From NCBI GenBank assembly GCA_024234675.1, contig JACKNU010000002.1, positions 124,001 to 188,000 of the forward strand: a DNA stretch of 64,000 nt, in the 5' to 3' direction. The DNA is from Pseudomonadales bacterium (GTDB lineage: Bacteria > Pseudomonadota > Gammaproteobacteria > Pseudomonadales > Halieaceae). Of the stretch, positions 44,450 through 53,274 are shown one piece after another. Position 1 is the first letter of the stretch, and each line of letters starts with the position of its first letter. The notes beneath the pieces are model-generated. The model worked only from the letters and a program-made list of their open reading frames with translations, was not told where the DNA came from and did no database searches. The position numbers and the translations under genes were made by a program.

Positions 44450-45604
44450 TCAGCGCCATTCCGGCACCGTCCTGACAATGGGTTCAGTGTGCTCCGCAAC
44501 CCGCGCGGCCAGCTCTACCCGGTTGCGTCCCTTGCTCTTGGCCAGGTACAGCGCCGCGTCCGCCAGGTTGAACCAGTGATCGAGGCTCTGCGCTTCCTTC
44601 ACCTCGCACACCCCGATACTGATAGTCATACTGACCTCGGGCAGGAGCCTGGCGTCTGCCACCAGCCGGCGCAATTCCTCGCCGACCTGCCGGGCCCCGG
44701 CTATCCCGGTTTCCTTCAGCAGCACCACGAATTCCTCGCCGCCAAACCGGCATAGGGTATCTACGCTGCGAATGCGGGCCGAGATCACCTCCACCAGGCG
44801 CTTGATGGCCTGGTCGCCCGCTGCGTGACCGTACCTGTCGTTGACCCGCTTGAAATGATCGACGTCGATCAGCAACATCGCCGCCGGGTAGCGAGAGCGC
44901 TGCCACGCATTCAGGGCATGCCGGGCCTGCTCCTCCAGGTAGCGCCTGTTGTAGGCCCCGGTGAGCGGATCGGTAATGGCCATGTCCCTGAGACGGCGAC
45001 TCTGCTCGGTGACCGCGAACACCAGCCAGGCGCTCACCAGCCAGGTGAGCCCCAGGCTGACACTGATTACCACGGCCATACTCAGCGGGAAGTTGGGAAA
45101 TATCAGGGGCAGGGCCATGGCACCCGAGACCACGCCTATCAGCATGGCCCGACGGGAGCGCAGCATCACCGGCAGCCCCGCCAGCAGCGGATAGAGCCAG
45201 AACAGGCTGTGCAGCTGGCCCAGCGCCACCGCGAACAGGATCAGCAGGATGGCTAGCAGCAACAACAGGGTTGGCGACAAAAAGGCCCGCCTGGACCTGC
45301 TCAGCAACCAGATATTGGCGAAGATGACGCTCAGCAGGATAAAGCTGGCCGCGGCCAGCAGCGGCTGGCCTGTGTAGACATTGTGGGCCAGCATGGGGAA
45401 CAGGACACATACCAGCAACAGCAGGATATAGCGATAGGCATCCCTGAATCGCTTGCGCTCCTGGCGGTGTATGCCCTCTGCATCAAGTTCGTTACGGCGA
45501 TATTCGAACTGTTCCGAAAACGCTTCCCTGAAGTGGCGTTTGAGACGCCGCCAGGGAGTTAGCTGGTATTGTTTCGCCTGTTCTTCCATGCCCGTGATCG
45601 CCAT
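44450..45604 (-). CDS. membrane-bound diguanylate cyclase (GGDEF)
   Basis: About 384 residues. A cytosolic N-terminal stretch is followed by five or six hydrophobic segments (about 58-198), then a GGDEF domain with DPLTGAYNRRYLEEQ and the active-site GGEEF (288-292). An RSVD motif five residues before it (279-282) is a complete inhibitory I-site, so product feedback by c-di-GMP is expected. The membrane part is a MASE-like sensor of unknown input. Starts at 45652 and 45589 are also possible; none has a strong SD. Probably cotranscribed with the DUF6279 lipoprotein. Confidence 0.9.
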   Translation of the reverse strand: MAITGMEEQAKQYQLTPWRRLKRHFREAFSEQFEYRRNELDAEGIHRQERKRFRDAYRYILLLLVCVLFPMLAHNVYTGQPLLAAASFILLSVIFANIWLLSRSRRAFLSPTLLLLLAILLILFAVALGQLHSLFWLYPLLAGLPVMLRSRRAMLIGVVSGAMALPLIFPNFPLSMAVVISVSLGLTWLVSAWLVFAVTEQSRRLRDMAITDPLTGAYNRRYLEEQARHALNAWQRSRYPAAMLLIDVDHFKRVNDRYGHAAGDQAIKRLVEVISARIRSVDTLCRFGGEEFVVLLKETGIAGARQVGEELRRLVADARLLPEVSMTISIGVCEVKEAQSLDHWFNLADAALYLAKSKGRNRVELAARVAEHTEPIVRTVPEWR

Positions 45605-45722
45605 GTGGTGACAGGGTGTCTGCCTGTCTCCCGGAAAAACAGTTTGTAACACATCGGGCGTTCAATTCACATTTACCCGACACGCTGCCGCGGCCCTGTT
45701 CACGCTGGCGGAGTGGTGAGCA

Positions 45723-45745
45723 GGCGGGACAGGCAACCTCCCGCC
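45723..45745. terminator. hairpin downstream of leuA
   Basis: GGCGGGA and TCCCGCC form a perfect 7-base stem with a 9-base loop, 14 bases beyond the leuA stop on the minus strand. No T-run. Confidence 0.35.
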
Positions 45746-45758
45746 GGCCCGGGTAACA

Positions 45759-47432
45759 TCAGGCCGCGGCCTCGCTGGATACGGCCTGCTCCCGGTTGAT
45801 CGCTCTCAGGATACCGTCCAGGGACGCCTGGATGATGTCATGGCTGCGTCCCACCCCGCAGTAGCGATCGCCGTTGATGTTCAGCTGGATGTAGCAGACG
45901 GCCTCGGCGTCGGCACTGTGGCTCAGGGCGTGCTCGCTGTACTCGACCAGCACGATCTGCTTGCCGGTAAAGCGCTGCATCGCATCGACGAATGACGCCA
46001 CCACCCCGGTGCCGGTGCCGGTCAGCTTGTGTATGCTGTTGCCGTCGCGCAGTTCCGCCTGCAATTTGTCAGCGTTGTCTTCGCGGTTGACCTGGTATTT
46101 ACCAAGCGACCAGTGCCCCTCCCCGCCGCAATAAGTCTGCTCGAACAACTGGTACAGCGCCTGCGGTTCCACTTCAGTTTCCTGCTGCTCGGCAAACGCC
46201 TGTACCACCGGGCTGAAATCTATCTGCAGCCAGCGCGGCAGGGCCAGCCCGAAATCCCGCTCCAGCACATAGGCCATGCCGCCCTTGCCCGACTGGCTGT
46301 TGATGCGGATGACCTCCTGGTAGGAGCGGCCGATATCCGCCGGATCTATAGGCAGGTAGGCCACTTCCCAGGCCCTGCCATCCTCCCGGCGGGCCAGGCA
46401 CTTCTTGATGGCGTCCTGGTGACTGCCGGAAAAGGCCGTGAACACCAGTTCGCCTGCATAGGGGTGGCGAGGATGCACCGGCAGGTTGGTGCACTCCTTC
46501 ACGGTATGGATGATCTCGTCCATCTGACCCAGCTTGAGCTGTGGGTCGACACCCTGGCTGTACAGGTTCATCGCCATGGTGACGATGTCCATATTGCCGG
46601 TGCGCTCACCATTGCCCATCAGCGTGCCCTCGACCCGGTCGGCGCCGGCCAACACCCCCAGCTCCGCCGCGGCGACCGCGCAACCCCGGTCATTGTGGGT
46701 ATGCAGGGAGATCAACAGGCTGTCGCGATTGGCCACGTGGTCGCAGAACCACTCGATCTGGTCGGCGTAGACATTGGGCGTGCTCATTTCCACAGTAGCC
46801 GGCAGATTGATAATCACCGGTTGTTCGGGGGTCGGCTGCCACACAGCGGTGACCGCGTCGCAAACTTCCACAGCAAAGTCCAGTTCGGTGCCGGTGAAAC
46901 TCTCCGGTGAGTACTCGAAAACCCACTCCGTGTCCGGATGCTGCGCAGCGCAGTCGCGCACCAGCTGCGCACCCTTTACGGCGATGTCGATGATGCCCTG
47001 CCTGTCCAGGCCAAACACCTGCTCACGCTGCACCGTGGAGGTGGAGTTGTACACATGTACGATCGCCCGCCGCACGCCTTTCAGGGCCTGAAAAGTCTTC
47101 TGGATCAGGTCGGGCCGGGCCTGGGTCAGCACCTGGATGGTGACGTCGTCGGGAATCCGCTTGTTGTCGATCAGGTCGCGCACGAAGTCGTAGTCGTGAC
47201 TGGAAGCCGAGGGGAACCCGACCTCGATCTCCTTGAAACCGATCTTCACCAACTGATCCCACATGCGGGACTTCTGGCGCGTGGTCATGGGCTCGATCAG
47301 GGCCTGGTTGCCATCCCGCAGGTCCACGCTGCACCACCGTGGCGCCCGCTCTATTACCCGGTCGGGCCAGCGCCGCGCAGGCATGGGAATAGGCTTGAAC
47401 GCCGGGTATTTGCGATGATCGAAGCTGCTCAT
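45759..47432 (-). CDS. leuA: 2-isopropylmalate synthase (long form)
   Basis: A 557-residue LeuA of the long type shared with pseudomonads and actinobacteria rather than the 523-residue enteric form. The TIM-barrel has APRWCSVDLRDGNQAL and the metal-binding LHTHNDRG; GEGHWSLGKYQ and the C-terminal domain (from about residue 430, with VGRSHDI near the end) give leucine feedback inhibition. It commits 2-ketoisovalerate to leucine. The gene has a structured 5' region of about 150 bases and is divergent from an Lrp-type regulator. Confidence 0.96.
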   Translation of the reverse strand: MSSFDHRKYPAFKPIPMPARRWPDRVIERAPRWCSVDLRDGNQALIEPMTTRQKSRMWDQLVKIGFKEIEVGFPSASSHDYDFVRDLIDNKRIPDDVTIQVLTQARPDLIQKTFQALKGVRRAIVHVYNSTSTVQREQVFGLDRQGIIDIAVKGAQLVRDCAAQHPDTEWVFEYSPESFTGTELDFAVEVCDAVTAVWQPTPEQPVIINLPATVEMSTPNVYADQIEWFCDHVANRDSLLISLHTHNDRGCAVAAAELGVLAGADRVEGTLMGNGERTGNMDIVTMAMNLYSQGVDPQLKLGQMDEIIHTVKECTNLPVHPRHPYAGELVFTAFSGSHQDAIKKCLARREDGRAWEVAYLPIDPADIGRSYQEVIRINSQSGKGGMAYVLERDFGLALPRWLQIDFSPVVQAFAEQQETEVEPQALYQLFEQTYCGGEGHWSLGKYQVNREDNADKLQAELRDGNSIHKLTGTGTGVVASFVDAMQRFTGKQIVLVEYSEHALSHSADAEAVCYIQLNINGDRYCGVGRSHDIIQASLDGILRAINREQAVSSEAAA

Positions 47433-47587
47433 GGTGTGTCGTCCTGGTTGCTGTACAAGGTTGGCTGTTCACCTGCCCGGTTTCCCGGGGCGGCACCCGG
47501 ATAGGGCGCTTCGCGAGGCGCTGGTGGAGCGGTAACCCCAGCCGCACCTGCAACAACAGGTGAGAGTTCAGCCAGAGCGACAGTATA
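47433..47587 (-). promoter_or_regulatory. leuA promoter and structured leader
   Basis: On the minus strand TATACT (plus 47582-47587) can be a -10, giving a leader of about 140 bases. It can form several stems: CACCTG/CAGGTG, a GCGC-TCGCGA-GCGC near-palindrome, and CCCGG-GAAA-CCGGG with a GNRA-like loop. A Leu-rich stretch of codons (TTG, TTG, CTG, TTA, CTC, CTC within 14) occurs in one frame near 47559 but has no stop before leuA. Regulation by attenuation is possible, not shown. Confidence 0.4.
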
Positions 47588-47647
47588 GACCCCTCGCCCT
47601 AGAGAGTGATTGCAAATATCACCGCCAGATTACCAGTAATTAGGATT

Positions 47648-47679
47648 ATTCACTATTTTATTAAGTATCAGTAGTGAAT
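47648..47679. promoter_or_regulatory. inverted repeat upstream of the Lrp-type gene, possible operator
   Basis: ATTCACTA (47648-47655) and TAGTGAAT (47672-47679) are a perfect 8-base dyad with 16 AT-rich bases between, in the leuA/lrp divergent gap. Symmetry and AT content suit an autoregulated Lrp/AsnC site. Confidence 0.5.
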
Positions 47680-47732
47680 GTCCTCAGATATTGTGGCAGC
47701 ATGGACCACCGACGTCCCGGGAGACCTCCGCA

Positions 47733-48212
47733 TTGAAACTGGACCGCATCGACCGCAAAATTCTCGCCGCCATGCAGCGCAACGGCCGCATCAGCAACCT
47801 TGAACTGGCCGACATGGTGGGCCTTTCGCCCACGCCCTGTTCCCGGCGGGTGCGACGGCTGGAAGAGTCCGGGCTGATAAGGGCGCATGTCACCCTGCTC
47901 GACCAGGCGATGCTGGGCCTGAAGCTGACTGCCTATATCGGCATCAGCATGGACCGCCACACGCCGGATCGTTTCGAGAACTTCGAAGCGCAGGTGCGTG
48001 AGTACCCCGAGGTAATGGAGTGCTCCGTGGTCACGGGGCAATCCTCGGACTACCTGCTCAAGGCCGTGGTCCCGGACATGGCCTACTACGAGAGGTTCCT
48101 GCTGGGCAGACTGACCCGCATTGAAGGGGTCACCGGGGTACATTCCAGCTTCGAGTTGCGGCGGGTTGTGCAACGAACTGAACTGCCGCTGGATCACATC
48201 GCCAGCCCGTGA
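47733..48212 (+). CDS. Lrp/AsnC-family transcription regulator
   Basis: A 159-residue Lrp-type regulator. The N-terminal winged HTH is LDRIDRKILAAMQRNGRISNLELADMVGLS (shown by its parts LDRIDRKIL and LADMVGLSPTPCSRRVRRLE); the C-terminal RAM/AsnC ligand domain follows (ECSVVTGQSSDYLLKAVV). The start is placed at TTG 47733, after GGGAGA, giving the usual N-terminus; a TTG at 47691 would add 14 residues. It is divergent from leuA, so control of leucine synthesis is plausible, but it could equally act elsewhere. Confidence 0.9.
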   Translation: MKLDRIDRKILAAMQRNGRISNLELADMVGLSPTPCSRRVRRLEESGLIRAHVTLLDQAMLGLKLTAYIGISMDRHTPDRFENFEAQVREYPEVMECSVVTGQSSDYLLKAVVPDMAYYERFLLGRLTRIEGVTGVHSSFELRRVVQRTELPLDHIASP

Positions 48213-48266
48213 TAATCGGGCCCGATTCAGGGTTTAATAAGCACAATAATCAAGGATGGCAAAGAT

Positions 48267-49046
48267 ATGATCGATATGGCTGGGAAAGTGGCTATCGTTA
48301 CCGGCGGGGCCAGCGGCATGGGACAGATCATCGCCCGCCGCCTGGCAGGTCGCGGCGCCCGGGTGGCAATCTTCGACGTCAATGACGATGCCCTGACGGC
48401 AACCGCCAGGGAAGCCGCCAATATTACCGCGCTGCACTGCGATATCTCCGACCGGGAAGAAGTAGAGAGCCGGGTAGAAGAAGTGATTGCCACCCTGGGG
48501 CCGGTGGAACTGCTGGTTCACGCTGCGGCCCTGATGCCCAGCCACAAACTTGCGGAGCATACCCACGAAGGCATGGAACGGCTGTTTCGCATCAACTATT
48601 TCGGCACCACCTATATGGTGCGGGCAGTACTGCCGGGCATGCTGGAGCGCGGGGCGGGCCGCATTATCGCCTTTGGCTCTATCGCGGGTATCGCCCTGGT
48701 TCCGAAGATGGGCGCCTACTGCGCCACCAAGGCAGCGGTAAACGCCTATATGGAGGTGCTGCAGAACGAGATACGCGCCACCGGGGTGCGCGCCCACCTG
48801 GTCTGCCCGCCGGCAGTCAATACCAGCCTGATCGACCAGACCCTGGCCACGGACAGCCCCGGCAGTATTATCGAAGCCCGCGAGAGCGGACGCCTGGCCG
48901 ATCCCGAGAAAATCGTCAATGCAATCGAAAAGGGAGTGGCCAGGGACCGCGATATCATCTACCCCGGTGAGGCGCGCCTGTTGTACCTGTGGCGAGCGCT
49001 GTTTCCCCGCCTTTGGTGGAAGACGGTGATGCACTTCGAAAAGTAG
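48267..49046 (+). CDS. short-chain dehydrogenase/reductase
   Basis: A 259-residue classical SDR: VTGGASGMGQ (cofactor loop), DVNDD after strand 2 suggesting NAD preference, FGSIAG (catalytic Ser), and YCATK (Tyr-x3-Lys). The C-terminal extension (LYLWRALFPRLWWKTVMHF) is hydrophobic and may touch membrane or a lipid substrate. Substrate unknown. It stands 54 bases after the Lrp-type gene on the same strand, possibly cotranscribed. Confidence 0.87.
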   Translation: MIDMAGKVAIVTGGASGMGQIIARRLAGRGARVAIFDVNDDALTATAREAANITALHCDISDREEVESRVEEVIATLGPVELLVHAAALMPSHKLAEHTHEGMERLFRINYFGTTYMVRAVLPGMLERGAGRIIAFGSIAGIALVPKMGAYCATKAAVNAYMEVLQNEIRATGVRAHLVCPPAVNTSLIDQTLATDSPGSIIEARESGRLADPEKIVNAIEKGVARDRDIIYPGEARLLYLWRALFPRLWWKTVMHFEK

Positions 49047-49121
49047 GATCGTCCCTCCGCCCCGCCTTGCTCCCGCCAGGGCTTTGCATTCCCGGCGGGC
49101 AGCGAGTAGCATCGCCGCCCC

Positions 49122-50324
49122 ATGAGCGCCCGACAGCTACAGCACGACTCCCCCTGGCTACTGGCCTTGCTGGCAGCCCTGGTGGCGCTGGGCCCCCTCA
49201 GTGTCGATATGTACCTGCCCGCCATGCCCATCATGATGCGGGCCTTCGACACCGATATCAGCCATATGCACCTGACCCTGAGCAGCTACCTCACGGGTTT
49301 TGCCCTGTTCCACCTGGCCTGCGGCCCCCTGGCGGATCGCTTCGGTCGCAAGCCGGTACTGGTCATTGGCACCGCGCTGTTTGTGGCGGCCTGCATAGGC
49401 TGCAGCCTGTCCGCCACAGTGGAGCAACTGCTGCTGTTCCGCTTCCTGCAGGGGATAGGCGCCTGCGTGGGCCCCACCCTGGCACGAGCCGTGGCCAGGG
49501 ATGTGTTTGGCCCCACGGGCGCGGCCCGGGCCCTGTCCCTTATCGCCATGCTGATGGCCCTGGCGCCGGCGGTGGCACCCACCCTCGGCGGCGTGCTGCT
49601 GCTGGTACTCCCCTGGGAGAGTGTATTCGTGTTCCTGGCTTGCTACGGTGCGGCCATGATCGCGCTGATCCATGTGTTCCTGCCCGAGTCCCTGCCGCTG
49701 GTACAGAGCCTGCACCCGGCAAAGATTGCCCGCAACTACGCCGAGCTGTTGGTGGATCCGTTTTTTCTCACGGTAACCATCACCAGCGGCCTCGTCTATG
49801 CGGGCCTGCTGGTCTACCTGGCCTCATCCAGTTTTGTTTACATCGATATGCTGGGCGTGCCGGTGGAGTACTTCGGACTGGTCTTCCTCAGCTCGGTTGT
49901 CGGCTACATGGGAGGCAGTGCCTGCAGCGCGCGGCTCTCCAAACAATACGAATCAGAGCGGATCATGCTGTTCGGGGTGGTCCTCGGGGTAAGCGCGAGC
50001 TGCCTGTTGCTGGCCTGTTCCACAGCCTGGCCCGACAGCGTCGCCGCACTGATGCTGCCGATGGCACTGTACTCGGTCGCCATGGGCCTGGTACTGCCCC
50101 ACGCAATGGCAATCGCCCTGCGCCCGTTCCCCCATATTGCCGGCACCGCTTCCTCGTTACTGGGTTTCATCCAGATGTCCCTGTCCGCAGCTGCCAGTGC
50201 CCTGATCGGCCAGTTTCTCACCACCTCGCCGCAGCCCATGGTATGGATGCTGCTGACAATCTCGCTGGTCTCACTGCTGCTGGGGTTGCGGGCTCACAAA
50301 CTCTACCTGCGCACCAGACCCTGA
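49122..50324 (+). CDS. Bcr/CflA-family MFS drug exporter
   Basis: A 400-residue, 12-segment major facilitator. SVDMYLPAMPIM is the N-terminal Bcr/CflA signature, LADRFGRKPVL is the MFS loop 2-3 motif, and RFLQGIGACVGPTLARAVARD matches motif C-type helix 5 region of proton antiporters. Substrates of the family include bicyclomycin, chloramphenicol and cysteine derivatives; here it precedes a cysteine synthase homologue by 54 bases, which makes a sulfur-compound link thinkable but unproven. Confidence 0.9.
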   Translation: MSARQLQHDSPWLLALLAALVALGPLSVDMYLPAMPIMMRAFDTDISHMHLTLSSYLTGFALFHLACGPLADRFGRKPVLVIGTALFVAACIGCSLSATVEQLLLFRFLQGIGACVGPTLARAVARDVFGPTGAARALSLIAMLMALAPAVAPTLGGVLLLVLPWESVFVFLACYGAAMIALIHVFLPESLPLVQSLHPAKIARNYAELLVDPFFLTVTITSGLVYAGLLVYLASSSFVYIDMLGVPVEYFGLVFLSSVVGYMGGSACSARLSKQYESERIMLFGVVLGVSASCLLLACSTAWPDSVAALMLPMALYSVAMGLVLPHAMAIALRPFPHIAGTASSLLGFIQMSLSAAASALIGQFLTTSPQPMVWMLLTISLVSLLLGLRAHKLYLRTRP

Positions 50325-50378
50325 CCAACCGATAGCGCTGTGGCATACTCGTGCCCGGGCTTTACCGGAGAACACATC

Positions 50379-51386
50379 GTGCACACGGCCTCTGACGTCA
50401 CCCAGCTGATCGGCAATACTCCCCTGTTGCACCTCAAGCAGGTCTCCGAGTTGACCGGTTGCACCATTCTCGGCAAGGCCGAGTTTCTCAACCCCGGCGG
50501 CTCGGTGAAGGACCGCACTGCCCTGGGCATTATACGCGCCGCCGAGGCGAGCGGTGAATTGCGGCCGGGAGGGCGCATCGTCGAGGGCACCGCGGGCAAT
50601 ACCGGCATCGGGCTGACCCTGCTCGCCAACGCCCTGGGATACCGCAGTACGGTGGTCATGCCCATTACCCAGAGCAAGGAAAAGATTGACTCGCTGGAAC
50701 TGCTGGGCGCTGACCTGCACCTGGTGGGCGCCACCTCTTACAGCGACCCCAACCACTATATACACACTGCCCAGAGGCTGGCGGAAAAATTCGCCAGAAA
50801 GGAAGAGCACGGCGCCGTCTGGGCGCGCCAGTTCGACAACCTCGCCAATATGGATATCCACTGCCGCACCACGGGAGCAGAAATCTGGGAGCAGACCGAC
50901 GGGGGGGTGGATGGTTTTATCTGTGCCGTTGGCACTGGCGGTACCCTGGCAGGGGTATCCACGGCGCTGAAAGAGCGCAACCCCGACATCGTTATCGGCC
51001 TGGCCGATCCGGCGGGCGCCTCCCTGCACGATTACTTCAGCAGCGGCCAGCTGCAGGCCAGCCCCGGCACCTCCATTATCGAGGGTATCGGCATCAACCA
51101 TGTCACTGACAATGTCGCCCAGGCCAGGGTGGATGTGTCCTACACCATCGAGGACGAGGAGGCATTGCCCTATATCTTCGACCTGCTTTTGCACGAAGGC
51201 CTATGCCTGGGTGGCTCCGCGGCGATCAACATAGCCGGGGCAGTGCGCCTGGCGCAACACCTGGGTCCAGGCCACACCATCGTCACCATACTTTGCGACT
51301 ATGGCAACCGCTACCAGAGCAAGCTGTTCAACCCCGTGTTCCTGGAGAACAAGGGCCTGCCAGTGCCCCAGTGGCTGGTGATCTGA
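50379..51386 (+). CDS. cysK: PLP-dependent cysteine synthase family protein
   Basis: A 335-residue fold-type II PLP enzyme. LIGNTPLLHL, the PLP-lysine motif NPGGSVKDRTA, the phosphate-binding GTAGNTGIG and VGTGGTLAGV match CysK/CBS. GTG 50379 is preferred as start, eight bases after GGAGA; the track of open codons to 50340 adds a non-conserved MAYSCPGF. Likely O-acetylserine sulfhydrylase; a cystathionine-beta-synthase-like role cannot be excluded, as the protein is slightly longer than typical CysK and has no CBS domain. Confidence 0.85.
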   Translation: MHTASDVTQLIGNTPLLHLKQVSELTGCTILGKAEFLNPGGSVKDRTALGIIRAAEASGELRPGGRIVEGTAGNTGIGLTLLANALGYRSTVVMPITQSKEKIDSLELLGADLHLVGATSYSDPNHYIHTAQRLAEKFARKEEHGAVWARQFDNLANMDIHCRTTGAEIWEQTDGGVDGFICAVGTGGTLAGVSTALKERNPDIVIGLADPAGASLHDYFSSGQLQASPGTSIIEGIGINHVTDNVAQARVDVSYTIEDEEALPYIFDLLLHEGLCLGGSAAINIAGAVRLAQHLGPGHTIVTILCDYGNRYQSKLFNPVFLENKGLPVPQWLVI

Positions 51387-51417
51387 AGCGCGGGCCCCGG
51401 CCGGGGTAATCCGCGCT
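51387..51417. terminator. strong GC hairpin between convergent cysK and dsbA
   Basis: AGCGCGG/CCGCGCT arms enclose the palindrome CCCCGGCCGGGG, in the 42-base gap between the two convergent stops. No T-run on either side. Confidence 0.45.
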
Positions 51418-51428
51418 CCGGACTGGTA

Positions 51429-52085
51429 TTACTGCCCGCCGGTAGCGGCGGCGCGCTCCTTCTCGACAAGAAAGTCCGCCACCTCCAGCATGCCCGCCTG
51501 ACTACCGGCCTTGCGGGCGGTAACCAGGTACTTGCCGTTAACCATCATCGAAGGAGTACCGGTGATTTTCGCGGTGCGCGCCCGGGCATCTGCCTGCTTC
51601 ACCTGGCTGCTGACGCCAAATGAGTTGAAGGCCTTGGTGAAGGCGTCCGCTTCGACGCCATTGGCCACGAACAGGGCCTTGATCTCCTCTTCGGAAGCCA
51701 GGCGCTTACCGTCGACATTCATCGCCTGGAACAGGACCGGGTTCATGGTGTCCAGTACCCCCAGCACGTCGGCGGTATAGTACGCCCTGGCGTGCAGTTC
51801 CATCTGCGGATTCCACATGGCCGGGGAGCCGTTGAACTCTACGTCGTCAGCCAGCTTTTTCTTCCAGGCCGCCACCATCGGCTCGAACGTGTAGCAGTGG
51901 CCGCAGCCGTACCAGAAGAACTCCACCACCTCGATTTTATCCGGGTCGGGGGTGCGCAGGGCCGGGGAGATGAGATCGTAATTCTTGCCTTCCTCAAAGG
52001 CGGCCTGGCCCTGACCTGGCTGGGCCACAGCCAGCAGCGGGGCGAAAGTGAACAGGGTGAGGGACAACAAAAGCTTTTTGAGCAT
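51429..52085 (-). CDS. dsbA: periplasmic thiol:disulfide oxidase
   Basis: A 218-residue DsbA. Signal peptide ending LLAVAQ; thioredoxin-fold active site FFWYGCGHCY with CGHC; inserted helical domain; cis-proline loop TPSMMVNG. It introduces disulfides into exported proteins and is reoxidised by DsbB. It is third in the minus-strand run cytochrome c5, c4, dsbA, but a terminator before it suggests its own promoter. Confidence 0.94.
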   Translation of the reverse strand: MLKKLLLSLTLFTFAPLLAVAQPGQGQAAFEEGKNYDLISPALRTPDPDKIEVVEFFWYGCGHCYTFEPMVAAWKKKLADDVEFNGSPAMWNPQMELHARAYYTADVLGVLDTMNPVLFQAMNVDGKRLASEEEIKALFVANGVEADAFTKAFNSFGVSSQVKQADARARTAKITGTPSMMVNGKYLVTARKAGSQAGMLEVADFLVEKERAAATGGQ

Positions 52086-52151
52086 GATTCTCTCCAGGGA
52101 ACGAGGGTGATCATTGAGACAACAGCAGACGCGAGTTGTTCTCAGTCAGAT

Positions 52152-52177
52152 AAAAAAGGTGGCCGTGAGCCACCTTT
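52152..52177 (-). terminator. rho-independent terminator of the c5-c4 transcript
   Basis: On the minus strand AAAGGTGGC and GCCACCTTT form a 9-base stem with a 5-base loop, followed by a T-run (A-run on plus at 52152-52157). It lies 20-45 bases beyond the c4 stop. Confidence 0.85.
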
Positions 52178-52196
52178 GCCGGGACAAGGTCGCGGC

Positions 52197-52832
52197 CTAG
52201 TAGAGCCCGGCAGCGTAACTGGACACCGCCTCTATCTCCCTGTCGCTGAGGCCAAAAGCGGTGATGCGCATGATCCGGGTGTCGCCGTCGTTTATGCGTC
52301 CGGTTTCATCCTCATAGCCCCTGCGATAGGCCACCAGCTGGGCGGCGATGTACTCCGCGTGCTGCCCTGCCAGAGCCGGGAACCCTGCCGGGGCATTACC
52401 AGCGCCGGTGGGAGAGTGGCAGGCCGTGCAGGCCGCCACGTCACGCTCGGGAATACCGCCGCGATAGACCGCCTCGCCCAGCGCCAGCAGTTCAGGATCG
52501 GTCTGGCCGCCGGTGCGCGACTGGGCCGCGTAATAGGCGGCTATGTCCGCCAGGTCCTGGTTGGACTTGCCGTCCAGCTGGCCCGCCATGGTTGGCACCG
52601 GGCGGGCGCCATCGCGAATATCCTGCAGCTGCTTGTACAGGTACTTCTGACCCTGGCCGGCCAGCTTGGGAAAGGTCGGCACCGCGCTGTTTCCGTCGGC
52701 GCCATGGCAGGCGGCGCAGACCATGGTCTGGGCTTCACCCGCAGCGGCATCGCCGGCAGGCATGGGTTCCGCGGAATAAGCGTATTGGGCGCAGCCCATA
52801 GCAAGGCCGAACAGGATTGCGATTTTTTTCAT
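52197..52832 (-). CDS. dihaem cytochrome c4
   Basis: A 211-residue periplasmic protein with signal peptide and two tandem class I cytochrome domains, each with a haem site (MVCAACHG and ACTACHSP) and axial Met (VPTMAGQL; TRIMRITAFGL). The repeated FPKLAGQ/FPALAGQ segments are the c4 signature. It donates electrons from the bc1 complex to terminal oxidases such as the caa3 oxidase encoded in this window. Cotranscribed with cytochrome c5 (35-base gap). Confidence 0.93.
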   Translation of the reverse strand: MKKIAILFGLAMGCAQYAYSAEPMPAGDAAAGEAQTMVCAACHGADGNSAVPTFPKLAGQGQKYLYKQLQDIRDGARPVPTMAGQLDGKSNQDLADIAAYYAAQSRTGGQTDPELLALGEAVYRGGIPERDVAACTACHSPTGAGNAPAGFPALAGQHAEYIAAQLVAYRRGYEDETGRINDGDTRIMRITAFGLSDREIEAVSSYAAGLY

Positions 52833-52867
52833 GACAGTTCCAGATAAATCGATGGCGTAACGCCGTT

Positions 52868-53161
52868 TTACTCTGCAGGTGTGGCCATGTACTCGATCAG
52901 GGCAGTGTAATCGGCATCGGTGCAGTCAAAGCACATGCCCTTGGGGGGCATTGCATTGAGGCCGTTGTTGACGGAGACCAGCAGTACATCCATTCCCTTG
53001 GCCATACGCGGCTCCCAGGCAGCTGCATCACCGGTTTTCGGTGCACCGGCTGCGCCGTTGGCGTGGCAGACCTTGCAGCTCTTGTCGTATTTCGCCATAT
53101 CGGGCTGGGCCAGGGCGCCAGCGGCGAACAATGTCATACCGATCGCAAGCAACTTTTTCAT
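52868..53161 (-). CDS. cytochrome c5
   Basis: A 97-residue monohaem cytochrome. Signal peptide to about residue 18; haem site CKVCHANG; axial Met in AMPPKGMC; the extra pair CFDC near the C-terminus forms the c5-specific disulfide. Periplasmic electron carrier alongside c4. First gene of the c5-c4 run; divergent from engB. Confidence 0.92.
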   Translation of the reverse strand: MKKLLAIGMTLFAAGALAQPDMAKYDKSCKVCHANGAAGAPKTGDAAAWEPRMAKGMDVLLVSVNNGLNAMPPKGMCFDCTDADYTALIEYMATPAE

Positions 53162-53231
53162 GTTGAAACCTCATTCAGAGCAAGGGAATTCACCCGACAT
53201 GCATATGCAACGGGGACAAAACAACTGTGGC

Positions 53232-53237
53232 ATTATA
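53232..53237 (-). promoter_or_regulatory. -10 element for the c5-c4 transcript
   Basis: TATAAT on the minus strand within the AT-rich CATTATATAC of the 113-base c5/engB divergent gap; the same bases could give TATATA for engB. No clear -35. The long distance to the c5 ATG (about 70 bases) leaves room for a regulator. Confidence 0.4.
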
Positions 53238-53274
53238 TACGAGATGCCATCACCGCAAAAGGCAATACCAAGCA

